Assembly (NCBI GenBank): GCA_964057225.1 | Contig: OZ059894.1 | Coordinates: forward strand, 22,288,476 to 22,352,475 | Direction of reading: 5' to 3' | Source: Auanema rhodensis | Taxonomy: Eukaryota; Nematoda; Chromadorea; Rhabditida; Rhabditidae | DNA length: 64,000 nucleotides | Shown: piece after piece, positions 11,301 through 25,422 of the stretch | Numbering within the stretch: position 1 is the stretch's first letter | How the letters are laid out: each line of letters opens with the position of its first letter | Program-made: the position numbers and the translations under genes | Notes under the pieces: model-generated | Told to the model about the DNA's origin: nothing | The model's input: only the letters and a program-made list of their open reading frames with translations | The model's database searches: none

Positions 11301-13935
11301 CTAATGCATCATTTTTCAAACGATCATAACTAATTTTTGTATCAAGCGTTTCTTGATGTAGTATAGTGCATTCGATGCGGATTTTTAAGCTGCGTCGATC
11401 TGTGTTATCAGATTTGCGCTAGCTTAAAAATGCACCGAGATATCAACTGATATAAGTTCACACTTATATCCTCGATTTTCACCCTGAAGAATTAATTTTT
11501 TCGTTGAATAACATTGTCCATCGTCTTTGCCTTAAAAAAAGGAATCTAAAAACATCTACTTTTTGCTGAATTATTTTGAAATTTTTCGAAAAAATTTTTG
11601 TCAAAATGTTTTTGGAAGCAATGTTGAGTGTACATGGAAACTCAACATACACTAATGCATCATTTTTCAAACGAACATAACTAATTTTTTTATCAAACGT
11701 TTCTCAATGTAGTATAGTGCATTCGATGCGGATTTTTAAGCTGCGTCGATCTGTGTTATCAGATTTGCGCTAGCTTAAAAATGCACCGAGATATCAACTG
11801 ATATAAGTTCACACTTATATCCTCGATTTTCACCCTGAAGAATTAATTTTTTCGTTGAATAACATTGTCCATCGTCTTTGCCTTGAAAAAAGGAATCTAA
11901 AAACATCTACTTTTTGCTGAATTATTTTGAAATTTTTCGAAAAAATTTTTGTCAAAATGTTTTTGGAAGCAATGTTGAGTGTACATGGAAACTCAACATA
12001 CACTAATGCATCATTTTTCAAACGAACATAACTAATTTTTTTATCAAACGTTTCTCAATGTAGTATAGTGAATTCGATGCGGATTTTTAAGCTGCGTCGA
12101 TCTGTGTTATCAGATTTGCGTTAGCTTAAAAATGCACCGAGATATCAACTGATATAAGTTCACACTTATATCCTCGATTTTCACCTTGAAGAATTAATTT
12201 TTTCGTTGAATAACATTGTCCATCGTCTTTGCCTTGAAAAAAGGAATCTAAAAACATCTACTTTTTGCTGAATTATTTTGAAATTTTTCGAAAAAATTTT
12301 TGTCAAAATGTTTTTGGAAGCAATGTTGAGTGTACATGGAAACTCAACATACACTAATGCATCATTTTTCAAACGATCATAACTAATTTTTGTATTAAGC
12401 GTTTCTCAATGTAGTATAGTGCATTCGATGCGGATTTTTAAGCTGCGTCGATCTGTGTTATCAGATTTGCGCTAGCTTAAAAATGCACCGAGATATCAAC
12501 TGATATAAGTTTACACTTATATCCTCGATTTTCACCCTGAAGAATTAATTTTTTCGTTGAATAACATTGTCCATCGTCTTTGCCTTGAAAAATGGAATCT
12601 AAAAACATCTACTTTTTGCTAAATTATTTTGAAATTTTTCGAAAAAATTTTTGTCAAAATGTTTTTGGAAGCAATGTTGAGTGTACATGGAAACTCAACA
12701 CACACTAATGCATCATTTTTCAAACGATCATAACTAATTTGTGTATTAAGCGTTTCTCAATGTAGTATAGTGCATTCGATGCGGATTTTTAAGCTGCGTC
12801 GATCTGTGTTATCAGATTTGCGCTAGCTTAAAAATGCACCGAGATATCAACTGATATAAGTTCACACTTATATCCTCGATTTTCACCCTGAAGAATTAAT
12901 TTTTTCGTTGAATAACATTGTCCATCGTCTTTGCCTTGAAAAATGGAATCTAAAAACATCTACTTTTTGCTAAATTATTTTGAAATTTTTCGAAAAAATT
13001 TTTGTCAAAATGTTTTTGGAAGCAATGTTGAGTGTACATGGAAACTCAACACACACTAATGCATCATTTTTCAAACGATCATAACTAATTTTTGTATCAA
13101 ACGTTTCTCAATTTAGTATAGTGCATTCGATGCGGATTTTTAAGCTGCGTCGATCTGTGTTATCAGATTTGCGCTAGCTTAAAAATGCACCGAGATATCA
13201 ACTGATATAAGTTCACACTTATATCCTCGATTTTCACCCTGAAGAATTAATTTTTTCGTTGAATAACATTGTCCATCGTCTTTGCCTTGGAAAAAGGAAT
13301 CTAAAAACATCTACTTTTTGCTAAATTATTTTGAAATTTTTCGAAAAAATTTTTGTCAAAATGTTTTTGGAAGCAATGTTGAGTGTACATGGAAACTCAA
13401 CATACACTAATGCATCATTTTTCAAACGATCATAACTAATTTTTGTATCAAACGTTTCTCAATTTAGTATAGTGCATTCGATGCGGATTTTTAAGCTGCG
13501 TCGATCTGTGTTATCAGATTTGCGCTAGCTTAAAAATGCACCGAGATATCAACTGATATAAGTTCACACTTATATCCTCGATTTTCACCCTGAAGAATTA
13601 ATTTTTTCGTTGAATAACATTGTCCATCGTCTTTGCCTTGAAAAAAGGAATCTAAAAACATCTACTTTTTGCTGAATTATTTTGAAATTTTTCGAAAAAA
13701 TTTTTGTCAAAATGTTTTTGGAAGCAATGTTGAGTGTACATGGAAACTCAACATACACTAATGCATCATTTTTCAAACGAACATAACTAATTTTTTTATC
13801 AAACGTTTCTCAATGTAGTATAGTGCATTCGATGCGGATTTTTAAGCTGCGTCGATCTGTGTTATCAGATTTGCGTTAGCTTAAAAATGCACCGAGATAT
13901 CAACTGATATAAGTTCACACTTATATCCTCGATTT
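8320..13935 (+). repeat. Recurring cassette region with 6-, 5- and 4-monomer spacing
   Basis: A three-monomer cassette is repeated. It consists of TTAAAAAAAGG, then TTGAAAAAAGG usually with CCTGCAGAATT, then TTGAAAAAAGG with CACCTTGAAG. The CACCTTGAAG monomers end at about 9,026, 10,781, 12,185 and 13,940, spaced 1,755, 1,404 and 1,755 bp apart. Between cassettes lie one to three AAAAATGG or AAAAAAGA monomers, so the unit length varies by single monomers while the cassette stays intact. The pattern is that of unequal exchange in shifted registers. Confidence 0.8.
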
Positions 13936-15339
13936 TCACCTTGAAGAATTAATTTTTTCGTTGAATAACATTGTCCATCGTCTTTGCCTTGAAAAAAGGA
14001 ATCTAAAAACATCTACTTTTTGCTGAATTATTTTGAAATTTTTCGAAAAAATTTTTGTCAAAATGTTTTTGGAAGCAATGTTGAGTGTACATGGAAACTC
14101 AACATACACTAATGCATCATTTTTCAAACGATCATAACTAATTTTTGTATTAAGCGTTTCTCAATGTAGTATAGTGCATTCGATGCGGATTTTTAAGCTG
14201 CGTCGATCTGTGTTATCAGATTTGCGCTAGCTTAAAAATGCACCGAGATATCAACTGATATAAGTTTACACTTATATCCTCGATTTTCACCCTGAAGAAT
14301 TAATTTTTTCGTTGAATAACATTGTCCATCGTCTTTGCCTTGAAAAATGGAATCTAAAAACATCTACTTTTTGCTAAATTATTTTGAAATTTTTCGAAAA
14401 AATTTTTGTCAAAATGTTTTTGGAAGCAATGTTGAGTGTACATGGAAACTCAACACACACTAATGCATCATTTTTCAAACGATCATAACTAATTTGTGTA
14501 TTAAGCGTTTCTCAATGTAGTATAGTGCATTCGATGCGGATTTTTAAGCTGCGTCGATCTGTGTTATCAGATTTGCGCTAGCTTAAAAATGCACCGAGAT
14601 ATCAACTGATATAAGTTCACACTTATATCCTCGATTTTCACCCTGAAGAATTAATTTTTTCGTTGAATAACATTGTCCATCGTCTTTGCCTTGAAAAATG
14701 GAATCTAAAAACATCTACTTTTTGCTAAATTATTTTGAAATTTTTCGAAAAAATTTTTGTCAAAATGTTTTTGGAAGCAATGTTGAGTGTACATGGAAAC
14801 TCAACACACACTAATGCATCATTTTTCAAACGATCATAACTAATTTTTGTATCAAACGTTTCTCAATTTAGTATAGTGCATTCGATGCGGATTTTTAAGC
14901 TGCGTCGATCTGTGTTATCAGATTTGCGCTAGCTTAAAAATGCACCGAGATATCAACTGATATAAGTTCACACTTATATCCTCGATTTTCACCCTGAAGA
15001 ATTAATTTTTTCGTTGAATAACATTGTCCATCGTCTTTGCCTTGGAAAAAGGAATCTAAAAACATCTACTTTTTGCTAAATTATTTTGAAATTTTTCGAA
15101 AAAATTTTTGTCAAAATGTTTTTGGAAGCAATGTTGAGTGTACATGGAAACTCAACATACACTAATGCATCATTTTTCAAACGATCATAACTAATTTTTG
15201 TATCAAACGTTTCTCAATTTAGTATAGTGCATTCGATGCGGATTTTTAAGCTGCGTCGATCTGTGTTATCAGATTTGCGCTAGCTTAAAAATGCACCGAG
15301 ATATCAACTGATATAAGTTCACACTTATATCCTCGATTT
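11830..15339 (+). repeat. Two copies of a 5-monomer (1,755-bp) higher-order unit
   Basis: Tract forms run AAAAAAGG, AAAAAAGG, AAAAATGG, AAAAATGG, GG-AAAAAGG in 11,830-13,584 and again in 13,585-15,339. Both copies carry GCGTTAGC in place of GCGCTAGC (near 12,119 and 13,874), which changes one base beside the right arm of the nested dyad. They also share the TCAATTTAG variant (near 13,110 and 14,865). Confidence 0.8.
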
Positions 15340-17445
15340 TCACCCTGAAGAATTAATTTTTTCGTTGAATAACATTGTCCATCGTCTTTGCCTTGGAAAA
15401 AGGAATCTAAAAACATCTACTTTTTGCTGAATTATTCTGAAATTTTTCGAAAAAATTTTTGTCAAAATGTTTTTGGAAGCAATGTTGAGTGTACATGGAA
15501 ACTCAACATACACTAATGCATCATTTTTCAAACGATCATAACTAATTTTTGTATTAAGCGTTTCTCAATGTAGTATAGTGCATTCGATGCGGATTTTTAA
15601 GCTGCGTCGATCTGTGTTATCAGATTTGCGCTAGCTTAAAAATGCACCGAGATATCAACTGATATAAGTTTACACTTATATCCTCGATTTTCACCCTGAA
15701 GAATTAATTTTTTCGTTGAATAACATTGTCCATCGTCTTTGCCTTGAAAAATAAAATCTAAAAACATCTACTTTTTGCTAAATTATTTTGAAATTTTTCG
15801 AAAAAATTTTTGTCAAAATGTTTTTGGAAGCAATGTTGAGTGTACATGGAAACTCAACACACACTAATGCATCATTTTTCAAACGATCATAACTAATTTG
15901 TGTATTAAGCGTTTCTCAATGTAGTATAGTGCATTCGATGCGGATTTTTAAGCTGCGTCGATCTGTGTTATCAGATTTGCGCTAGCTTAAAAATGCACCG
16001 AGATATCAACTGATATAAGTTCACACTTATATCCTCGATTTTCACCCTGAAGAATCAATTTTTTCGTTGAATAACATTGTCCATCGTCTTTGCCTTGAAA
16101 AATGGAATCTAAAAACATCTACTTTTTGCTAAATTATTTTGAAATTTTTCGAAAAAATTTTTGTCAAAATGTTTTTGGAAGCAATGTTGAGTGTACATGG
16201 AAACTCAACACACACTAATGCATCATTTTTCAAACGATCATAACTAATTTTTGTATCAAACGTTTCTCAATTTAGTATAGTGCATTCGATGCGGATTTTT
16301 AAGCTGCGTCGATCTGTGTTATCAGATTTGCGCTAGCTTAAAAATGCACCGAGATATCAACTGATATAAGTTCACACTTATATCCTCGATTTTCACCCTG
16401 AAGAATTAATTTTTTCGTTGAATAACATTGTCCATCGTCTTTGCCTTGGAAAAAGGAATCTAAAAACATCTACTTTTTGCTAAATTATTTTGAAATTTTT
16501 CGAAAAAATTTTTGTCAAAATGTTTTTGGAAGCAATGTTGAGTGTACATGGAAACTCAACATACACTAATGCATCATTTTTCAAACGATCATAACTAATT
16601 TTTGTATCAAACGTTTCTCAATTTAGTATAGTGCATTCGATGCGGATTTTTAAGCTGCGTCGATCTGTGTTATCAGATTTGCGCTAGCTTAAAAATGCAC
16701 CGAGATATCAACTGATATAAGTTCACACTTATATCCTCGATTTTCACCCTGAAGAATTAATTTTTTCGTTGAATAACATTGTCCATCGTCTTTGCCTTGG
16801 AAAAAGGAATCTAAAAACATCTACTTTTTGCTGAATTATTCTGAAATTTTTCGAAAAAATTTTTGTCAAAATGTTTTTGGAAGCAATGTTGAGTGTACAT
16901 GGAAACTCAACATACACTAATGCATCATTTTTCAAACGATCATAACTAATTTTTGTATTAAGCGTTTCTCAATGTAGTATAGTGCATTCGATGCGGATTT
17001 TTAAGCTGCGTCGATCTGTGTTATCAGATTTGCGCTAGCTTAAAAATGCACCGAGATATCAACTGATATAAGTTCACACTTATATCCTCGATTTTCACCC
17101 TGAAGAATTAATTTTTTCGTTGAATAACATTGTCCATCGTCTTTGCCTTAAAAAAAGGAATCTAAAAACATCTACTTTTTGCTAAATTATTTTGAAATTT
17201 TTCGAAAAAATTTTTGTCAAAATGTTTTTGGAAGCAATGTTGAGTGTACATGGAAACTCAACATACACTAATGCATCATTTTTCAAACGATCATAACTAA
17301 TTTTTGTATCAAACGTTTCTCAATTTAGTATAGTGCATTCGATGCGGATTTTTAAGCTGCGTCGATCTGTGTTATCAGATTTGCGCTAGCTTAAAAATGC
17401 ACCGAGATATCAACTGATATAAGTTCACACTTATATCCTCGATTT
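14128..17445 (+). repeat. 4-monomer (1,404-bp) higher-order unit, two copies, TCAATTTAG subfamily
   Basis: The order AAAAATGG, AAAAATGG, GG-AAAAAGG with GCTAAATT, GG-AAAAAGG with GCTGAATT occurs twice, and the last type gives open frames at 15,340 and 16,744 (1,404 apart). TCAATTTAG replaces TCAATGTAG in several monomers between 13.1 and 22.9 kb. The second copy has ATAAAATC for ATGGAATC near 15,750 and GAATCAATT near 16,053. It overlaps the 5-monomer unit above, so one monomer set was used in two successive registers. Confidence 0.75.
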
Positions 17446-20400
17446 TCACCCTGAAGAATTAATTTTTTCGTTGAATAACATTGTCCATCGTCTTTGCCTT
17501 GGAAAAAGGAATCTAAAAACATCTACTTTTTGCTGAATTATTCTGAAATTTTTCGAAAAAATTTTTGTCAAAATGTTTTTGGAAGCAATGTTGAGTGTAC
17601 ATGGAAACTCAACATACACTAATGCATCATTTTTCAAACGATCATAACTAATTTTTGTATTAAGCGTTTCTCAATGTAGTATAGTGCATTCGATGCGGAT
17701 TTTTAAGCTGCGTCGATCTGTGTTATCAGATTTGCGCTAGCTTAAAAATGCACCGAGATATCAACTGATATAAGTTTACACTTATATCCTCGATTTTCAC
17801 CCTGAAGAATTAATTTTTTCGTTGAATAACATTGTCCATCGTCTTTGCCTTAAAAAAAGGAATCTAAAAACATCTACTTTTTGCTAAATTATTTTGAAAT
17901 TTTTCGAAAAAATTTTTGTCAAAATGTTTTTGGAAGCAATGTTGAGTGTACATGGAAACTCAACATACACTAATGCATCATTTTTCAAACGATCATAACT
18001 AATTTTTGTATCAAGCGTTTCTTGATGTAGTATGGTGCATTCGATGCGGATTTTTAAGCTGCCTCGATCTGTGTTATCAGATTTGCGCTAGCTTAAAAAT
18101 GCACCGAGATATCAACTGATATAAGTTCACACTTATATCCTCGATTTTCACCCTGAAGAATTAATTTTTTCGTTGAATAACATTGTCCATCGTCTTTGCC
18201 TTAAAAAAAGGAATCTAAAAACATCTACTTTTTGCTAAATTATTTTGAAATTTTTCGAAAAAATTTTTGTCAAAATGTTTTTGGAAGCAATGTTGAGTGT
18301 ACATGGAAACTCAACACACACTAATGCATCATTTTTCAAACGATCATAACTAATTTTTGTATCAAACGTTTCTCAATTTAGTATAGTGCATTCGATGCGG
18401 ATTTTTAAGCTGCGTCGATCTGTGTTATCAGATTTGCGCTAGCTTAAAAATGCACCGAGATATCAACTGATATAAGTTCACACTTATATCCTCGATTTTC
18501 ACCCTGAAGAATTAATTTTTTCGTTGAATAACATTGTCCATCGTCTTTGCCTTGGAAAAAGGAATCTAAAAACATCTACTTTTTGCTGAATTATTCTGAA
18601 ATTTTTCGAAAAAATTTTTGTCAAAATGTTTTTGGAAGCAATGTTGAGTGTACATGGAAACTCAACATACACTAATGCATCATTTTTCAAACGATCATAA
18701 CTAATTTTTGTATTAAGCGTTTCTCAATGTAGTATAGTGCATTCGATGCGGATTTTTAAGCTGCGTCGATCTGTGTTATCAGATTTGCGCTAGCTTAAAA
18801 ATGCACCGAGATATCAACTGATATAAGTTTACACTTATATCCTCGATTTTCACCCTGAAGAATTAATTTTTTCGTTGAATAACATTGTCCATCGTCTTTG
18901 CCTTGAAAAAAGAAATCTAAAAACATCTACTTTTTGCTAAATTATTTTGAAATTTTTCGAAAAAATTTTTGTCAAAATGTTTTTGGAAGCAATGTTGAGT
19001 GTACATGGAAACTCAACACACACTAATGCATCATTTTTCAAACGATCATAACTAATTTTTGTATCAAGCGTTTCTTGATGTAGTATAGTGCATTCGATGC
19101 GGATTTTTAAGCTGCGTCGATCTGTGTTATCAGATTTGCGCTAGCTTAAAAATGCACCGAGATATCAACTGATATAAGTTCACACTTATATCCTCGATTT
19201 TCACCCTGAAGAATTAATTTTTTCGTTGAATAACATTGTCCATCGTCTTTGCCTTAAAAAAAGGAATCTAAAAACATCTACTTTTTGCTAAATTATTTTG
19301 AAATTTTTCGAAAAAATTTTTGTCAAAATGTTTTTGGAAGCAATGTTGAGTGTACATGGAAACTCAACATACACTAATGCATCATTTTTCAAACGATCAT
19401 AACTAATTTTTGTATCAAACGTTTCTCAATTTAGTATAGTGCATTTGATGCGGATTTTTAAGCTGCGTCGATCTGTGTTATCAGATTTGCGCTAGCTTAA
19501 AAATGCACCGAGATATCAACTGATATAAGTTCACACTTATATCCTCGATTTTCACCCTGAAGAATTAATTTTTTCGTTGAATAACATTGTCCATCGTCTT
19601 TGCCTTGGAAAAAGGAATCTAAAAACATCTACTTTTTGCTGAATTATTCTGAAATTTTTCGAAAAAATTTTTGTCAAAATGTTTTTGGAAGCAATGTTGA
19701 GTGTACATGGAAACTCAACATACACTAATGCATCATTTTTCAAACGATCATAACTAATTTTTGTATTAAGCGTTTCTCAATGTAGTATAGTGCATTCGAT
19801 GCGGATTTTTAAGCTGCGTCGATCTGTGTTATCAGATTTGCGCTAGCTTAAAAATGCACCGAGATATCAACTGATATAAGTTTACACTTATATCCTCGAT
19901 TTTCACCCTGAAGAATTAATTTTTTCGTTGAATAACATTGTCCATCGTCTTTGCCTTGAAAAAAGAAATCTAAAAACATCTACTTTTTGCTAAATTATTT
20001 TGAAATTTTTCGAAAAAATTTTTGTCAAAATGTTTTTGGAAGCAATGTTGAGTGTACATGGAAACTCAACATACACTAATGCATCATTTTTCAAACGATC
20101 ATAACTAATTTTTGTATCGAGCGTTTCTCAATGTAGTATAGTGCATTCGATGCGGATTTTTAAGCTGCGTCGATCTGTGTTATCAAATTTGCGCTAGCTT
20201 AAAAATGCACCGAGATATCAACTGATATAAGTTCACACTTATATCCTCGATTTTCACCCTGAAGAATTAATTTTTTCGTTGAATAACATTGTCCATCGTC
20301 TTTGCCTTAAAAAAAGGAATCTAAAAACATCTACTTTTTGCTAAATTATTTTGAAATTTTTCGGAAACTCAACATACACTAATGCATCATTTTTCAAACG

Positions 20401-20604
20401 AACATAACTAATTTTTGTATCAAGCGTTTCTCAATGTAGTATAGTGCATTCGATGCGGATTTTTAAGCTGCGTCGATCTGTGTTATCAAATTTGCGCTAG
20501 CTTAAAAATGCACCGAGATATCAACTGATATAAGTTCACACTTATATCCTCGATTTTCACCCTGAAGAATTAATTTTTTCGTTGAATAACATTGTCCATC
20601 GTCT
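17446..20604 (+). repeat. Trimer (1,053-bp) higher-order block
   Basis: Three units begin with a GG-AAAAAGG monomer at 17,446, 18,499 and 19,552, each 1,053 apart. The second and third continue with AAAAAAGA then TTAAAAAAAGG. The first has two TTAAAAAAAGG monomers, TATGGTGC near 18,034 and GCCTCGATC near 18,061. The last unit carries the 48-bp deletion. Confidence 0.78.
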
Positions 20605-21960
20605 TTGCCTTAAAAACAGGAATCTAAAAACATCTACTTTTTGCTAAATTATTATGAAATTCTTCGAAAAAATTTTTGTCAAAATGTTTTTGGAAGCAAT
20701 GTTGAGTGTACATGGAAACTCAACATACACTAATGCATCATTTTTCAAACGATCATAACTAATTTTTGTATTAAGCGTTTCTCAATGTAGTATAGTGCAT
20801 TCGATGCGGATTTTTAAGCTGCGTCGATCTGTGTTATCAGATTTGCGCTACCTTAAAAATGCACCGAGATATCAACTGATATAAGTTCACACTTATATCC
20901 TCGATTTTCACCCTGAAGAATTAATTTTTTCGTTGAATAACATTGTCCATCGTCTTTGCCTTGAAAAATGGAATCTAAAAACATCTACTTTTTGCTAAAT
21001 TATTTTGAAATTTTTCGAAAAAATTTTTGTCAAAATGTTTTTGGAAGCAATGTTGAGTGTACATGGAAACTCAACACACACTAATGCATCATTTTTCAAA
21101 CGATCATAACTAATTTTTGTATTAAGCGTTTCTCAATGTAGTATAGTGCATTCGATGCGGATTTTTAAGCTGCGTCGATCTGTGTTATCAGATTTGCGCT
21201 AGCTTAAAAATGCACCGAGATATCAACTGATATAAGTTTACACTTATATCCTCGATTTTCACCCTGAAGAATTAATTTTCTCGTTGAATAACATTGTCCA
21301 TCGTCTTTGCCTTGAAAAAAGAAATCTAAAAACATCTACTTTTTGCTAAATTATTTTGAAATTTTTCGAAAAAATTTTTGTCAAAATGTTTTTGGAAGCA
21401 ATGTTGAGTGTACATGGAAACTCAACATACACTAATGCATCATTTTTCAAACGATCATAACTAATTTTTGTATTAAGCGTTTCTCAATGTAGTATAGTGC
21501 ATTCGATGCGGATTTTTAAGCTGCGTCGATCTGTGTTATCAGATTTGCGCTAGCTTAAAAATGCACCGAGATATCAACTGATATAAGTTCACACTTATAT
21601 CCTCGATTTTCACCCTGAAGAATTAATTTTTTCGTTGAATAACATTGTCCATCGTCTTTGCCTTAAAAAAAGGAATCTAAAAACATCTACTTTTTGCTAA
21701 ATTATTTTGAAATTTTTCGAAAAAATTTTTGTCAAAATGTTTTTGGAAGCAATGTTGAGTGTACATGGAAACTCAACATACACTAATGCATCATTTTTCA
21801 AACGATCATAACTAATTTGTGTATTAAGCGTTTCTCAATGTAGTATAGTGCATTCGATGCGGATTTTTAAGCTGCGTCGATCTGTGTTATCAGATTTGCG
21901 CTAGCTTAAAAATGCACCGAGATATCAACTGATATAAGTTCACACTTATATCCTCGATTT
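18499..21960 (+). repeat. 3,462-bp tandem duplication, copy 1 (ten monomers, one shortened)
   Basis: Rare variants here reappear 3,462 bp downstream. They are GCATTTGATG (near 19,442), TATCGAGCG (near 20,116), the 48-bp deletion (20,362), TTAAAAACAGG (near 20,610), TATGAAATTCTTCG (near 20,653), GCTACCTT (near 20,849) and TTTTCTCGTT (near 21,277). The length equals ten monomers minus 48 bp, so the deletion predates the duplication. Confidence 0.9.
20351..20372 (+). other. 48-bp deletion within a monomer, copy 1
   Basis: The normal run from TTTTTCGAAAAAA to ACATGGAAACTC is reduced to TTTTTCGGAAACTC, so 48 bases are missing. The junction lies after C20362, with one base (G) of ambiguity. One end is at the centre of the TTCGAA palindrome. 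The other is inside the loop of the ATGTTGAGT hairpin, whose left arm is lost. Confidence 0.93.
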
Positions 21961-24900
21961 TCACCCTGAAGAACTAATTTTTTCGTTGAATAACATTGTC
22001 CATCGTCTTTGCCTTGGAAAAAGGAATCTAAAAACATCTACTTTTTGCTGAATTATTCTGAAATTTTTCGAAAAAATTTTTGTCAAAATGTTTTTGGAAG
22101 CAATGTTGAGTGTACATGGAAACTCAACATACACTAAAGCATCATTTTTCAAACGATCATAACTAATTTTTGTATTAAGCGTTTCTCAATGTAGTATAGT
22201 GCATTCGATGCGGATTTTTAAGCTGCGTCGATCTGTGTTATCAGATTTGCGCTAGCTTAAAAATGCACCGAGATATCAACTGATATAAGTTTACACTTAT
22301 ATCCTCGATTTTCACCCTGAAGAATTAATTTTTTCGTTGAATAACATTGTCCATCGTCTTTGCCTTGAAAAAAGAAATCTAAAAACATCTACTTTTTGCT
22401 AAATTATTTTGAAATTTTTCGAAAAAATTTTTGTCAAAATGTTTTTGGAAGCAATGTTGAGTGTACATGGAAACTCAACACACACTAATGCATCATTTTT
22501 CAAACGATCATAACTAATTTTTGTATCAAGCGTTTCTTGATGTAGTATAGTGCATTCGATGCGGATTTTTAAGCTGCGTCGATCTGTGTTATCAGATTTG
22601 CGCTAGCTTAAAAATGCACCGAGATATCAACTGATATAAGTTCACACTTATATCCTCGATTTTCACCCTGAAGAATTAATTTTTTCGTTGAATAACATTG
22701 TCCATCGTCTTTGCCTTAAAAAAAGGAATCTAAAAACATCTACTTTTTGCTAAATTATTTTGAAATTTTTCGAAAAAATTTTTGTCAAAATGTTTTTGGA
22801 AGCAATGTTGAGTGTACATGGAAACTCAACATACACTAATGCATCATTTTTCAAACGATCATAACTAATTTTTGTATCAAACGTTTCTCAATTTAGTATA
22901 GTGCATTTGATGCGGATTTTTAAGCTGCGTCGATCTGTGTTATCAGATTTGCGCTAGCTTAAAAATGCACCGAGATATCAACTGATATAAGTTCACACTT
23001 ATATCCTCGATTTTCACCCTGAAGAATTAATTTTTTCGTTGAATAACATTGTCCATCGTCTTTGCCTTGGAAAAAGGAATCTAAAAACATCTACTTTTTG
23101 CTGAATTATTCTGAAATTTTTCGAAAAAATTTTTGTCAAAATGTTTTTGGAAGCAATGTTGAGTGTACATGGAAACTCAACATACACTAATGCATCATTT
23201 TTCAAACGATCATAACTAATTTTTGTATTAAGCGTTTCTCAATGTAGTATAGTGCATTCGATGCGGATTTTTAAGCTGCGTCGATCTGTGTTATCAGATT
23301 TGCGCTAGCTTAAAAATGCACCGAGATATCAACTGATATAAGTTTACACTTATATCCTCGATTTTCACCCTGAAGAATTAATTTTTTCGTTGAATAACAT
23401 TGTCCATCGTCTTTGCCTTGAAAAAAGAAATCTAAAAACATCTACTTTTTGCTAAATTATTTTGAAATTTTTCGAAAAAATTTTTGTCAAAATGTTTTTG
23501 GAAGCAATGTTGAGTGTACATGGAAACTCAACATACACTAATGCATCATTTTTCAAACGATCATAACTAATTTTTGTATCGAGCGTTTCTCAATGTAGTA
23601 TAGTGCATTCGATGCGGATTTTTAAGCTGCGTCGATCTGTGTTATCAAATTTGCGCTAGCTTAAAAATGCACCGAGATATCAACTGATATAAGTTCACAC
23701 TTATATCCTCGATTTTCACCCTGAAGAATTAATTTTTTCGTTGAATAACATTGTCCATCGTCTTTGCCTTAAAAAAAGGAATCTAAAAACATCTACTTTT
23801 TGCTAAATTATTTTGAAATTTTTCGGAAACTCAACATACACTAATGCATCATTTTTCAAACGAACATAACTAATTTTTGTATCAAGCGTTTCTCAATGTA
23901 GTATAGTGCATTCGATGCGGATTTTTAAGCTGCGTCGATCTGTGTTATCAAATTTGCGCTAGCTTAAAAATGCACCGAGATATCAACTGATATAAGTTCA
24001 CACTTATATCCTCGATTTTCACCCTGAAGAATTAATTTTTTCGTTGAATAACATTGTCCATCGTCTTTGCCTTAAAAACAGGAATCTAAAAACATCTACT
24101 TTTTGCTAAATTATTATGAAATTCTTCGAAAAAATTTTTGTCAAAATGTTTTTGGAAGCAATGTTGAGTGTACATGGAAACTCAACATACACTAATGCAT
24201 CATTTTTCAAACGATCATAACTAATTTTTGTATTAAGCGTTTCTCAATGTAGTATAGTGCATTCGATGCGGATTTTTAAGCTGCGTCGATCTGTGTTATC
24301 AGATTTGCGCTACCTTAAAAATGCACCGAGATATCAACTGATATAAGTTCACACTTATATCCTCGATTTTCACCCTGAAGAATTAATTTTTTCGTTGAAT
24401 AACATTGTCCATCGTCTTTGCCTTGAAAAATGGAATCTAAAAACATCTACTTTTTGCTAAATTATTTTGAAATTTTTCGAAAAAATTTTTGTCAAAATGT
24501 TTTTGGAAGCAATGTTGAGTGTACATGGAAACTCAACACACACTAATGCATCATTTTTCAAACGATCATAACTAATTTTTGTATTAAGCGTTTCTCAATG
24601 TAGTATAGTGCATTCGATGCGGATTTTTAAGCTGCGTCGATCTGTGTTATCAGATTTGCGCTAGCTTAAAAATGCACCGAGATATCAACTGATATAAGTT
24701 TACACTTATATCCTCGATTTTCACCCTGAAGAATTAATTTTCTCGTTGAATAACATTGTCCATCGTCTTTGCCTTGAAAAAAGAAATCTAAAAACATCTA
24801 CTTTTTGCTAAATTATTTTGAAATTTTTCGAAAAAATTTTTGTCAAAATGTTTTTGGAAGCAATGTTGAGTGTACATGGAAACTCAACATACACTAATGC

Positions 24901-25422
24901 ATCATTTTTCAAACGATCATAACTAATTTTTGTATTAAGCGTTTCTCAATGTAGTATAGTGCATTCGATGCGGATTTTTAAGCTGCGTCGATCTGTGTTA
25001 TCAGATTTGCGCTAGCTTAAAAATGCACCGAGATATCAACTGATATAAGTTCACACTTATATCCTCGATTTTCACCCTGAAGAATTAATTTTTTCGTTGA
25101 ATAACATTGTCCATCGTCTTTGCCTTAAAAAAAGGAATCTAAAAACATCTACTTTTTGCTAAATTATTTTGAAATTTTTCGAAAAAATTTTTGTCAAAAT
25201 GTTTTTGGAAGCAATGTTGAGTGTACATGGAAACTCAACATACACTAATGCATCATTTTTCAAACGATCATAACTAATTTGTGTATTAAGCGTTTCTCAA
25301 TGTAGTATAGTGCATTCGATGCGGATTTTTAAGCTGCGTCGATCTGTGTTATCAGATTTGCGCTAGCTTAAAAATGCACCGAGATATCAACTGATATAAG
25401 TTCACACTTATATCCTCGATTT
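21961..25422 (+). repeat. 3,462-bp tandem duplication, copy 2
   Basis: This segment matches copy 1 monomer for monomer, including the second 48-bp deletion at 23,824. The few differences seen are near its start: GAACTAATT near 21,972 and TAAAGCATC near 22,137. Similarity continues to about 25,450 and then ends where the tract becomes GCTTTGAAAATTGG. The few differences indicate a recent event compared with the age of the subfamilies. Confidence 0.9.
23813..23834 (+). other. 48-bp deletion within a monomer, copy 2
   Basis: The junction is identical to the one at 20,362 and lies exactly 3,462 bp downstream, after C23824. It is carried by the tandem duplication and is not an independent event. 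Confidence 0.93.

Noticed and set aside
20351-23834. Two independent 48-bp deletions at the same site
   Set aside because: They lie exactly 3,462 bp apart inside a duplicated segment with the same flanking rare variants, so one event was copied.
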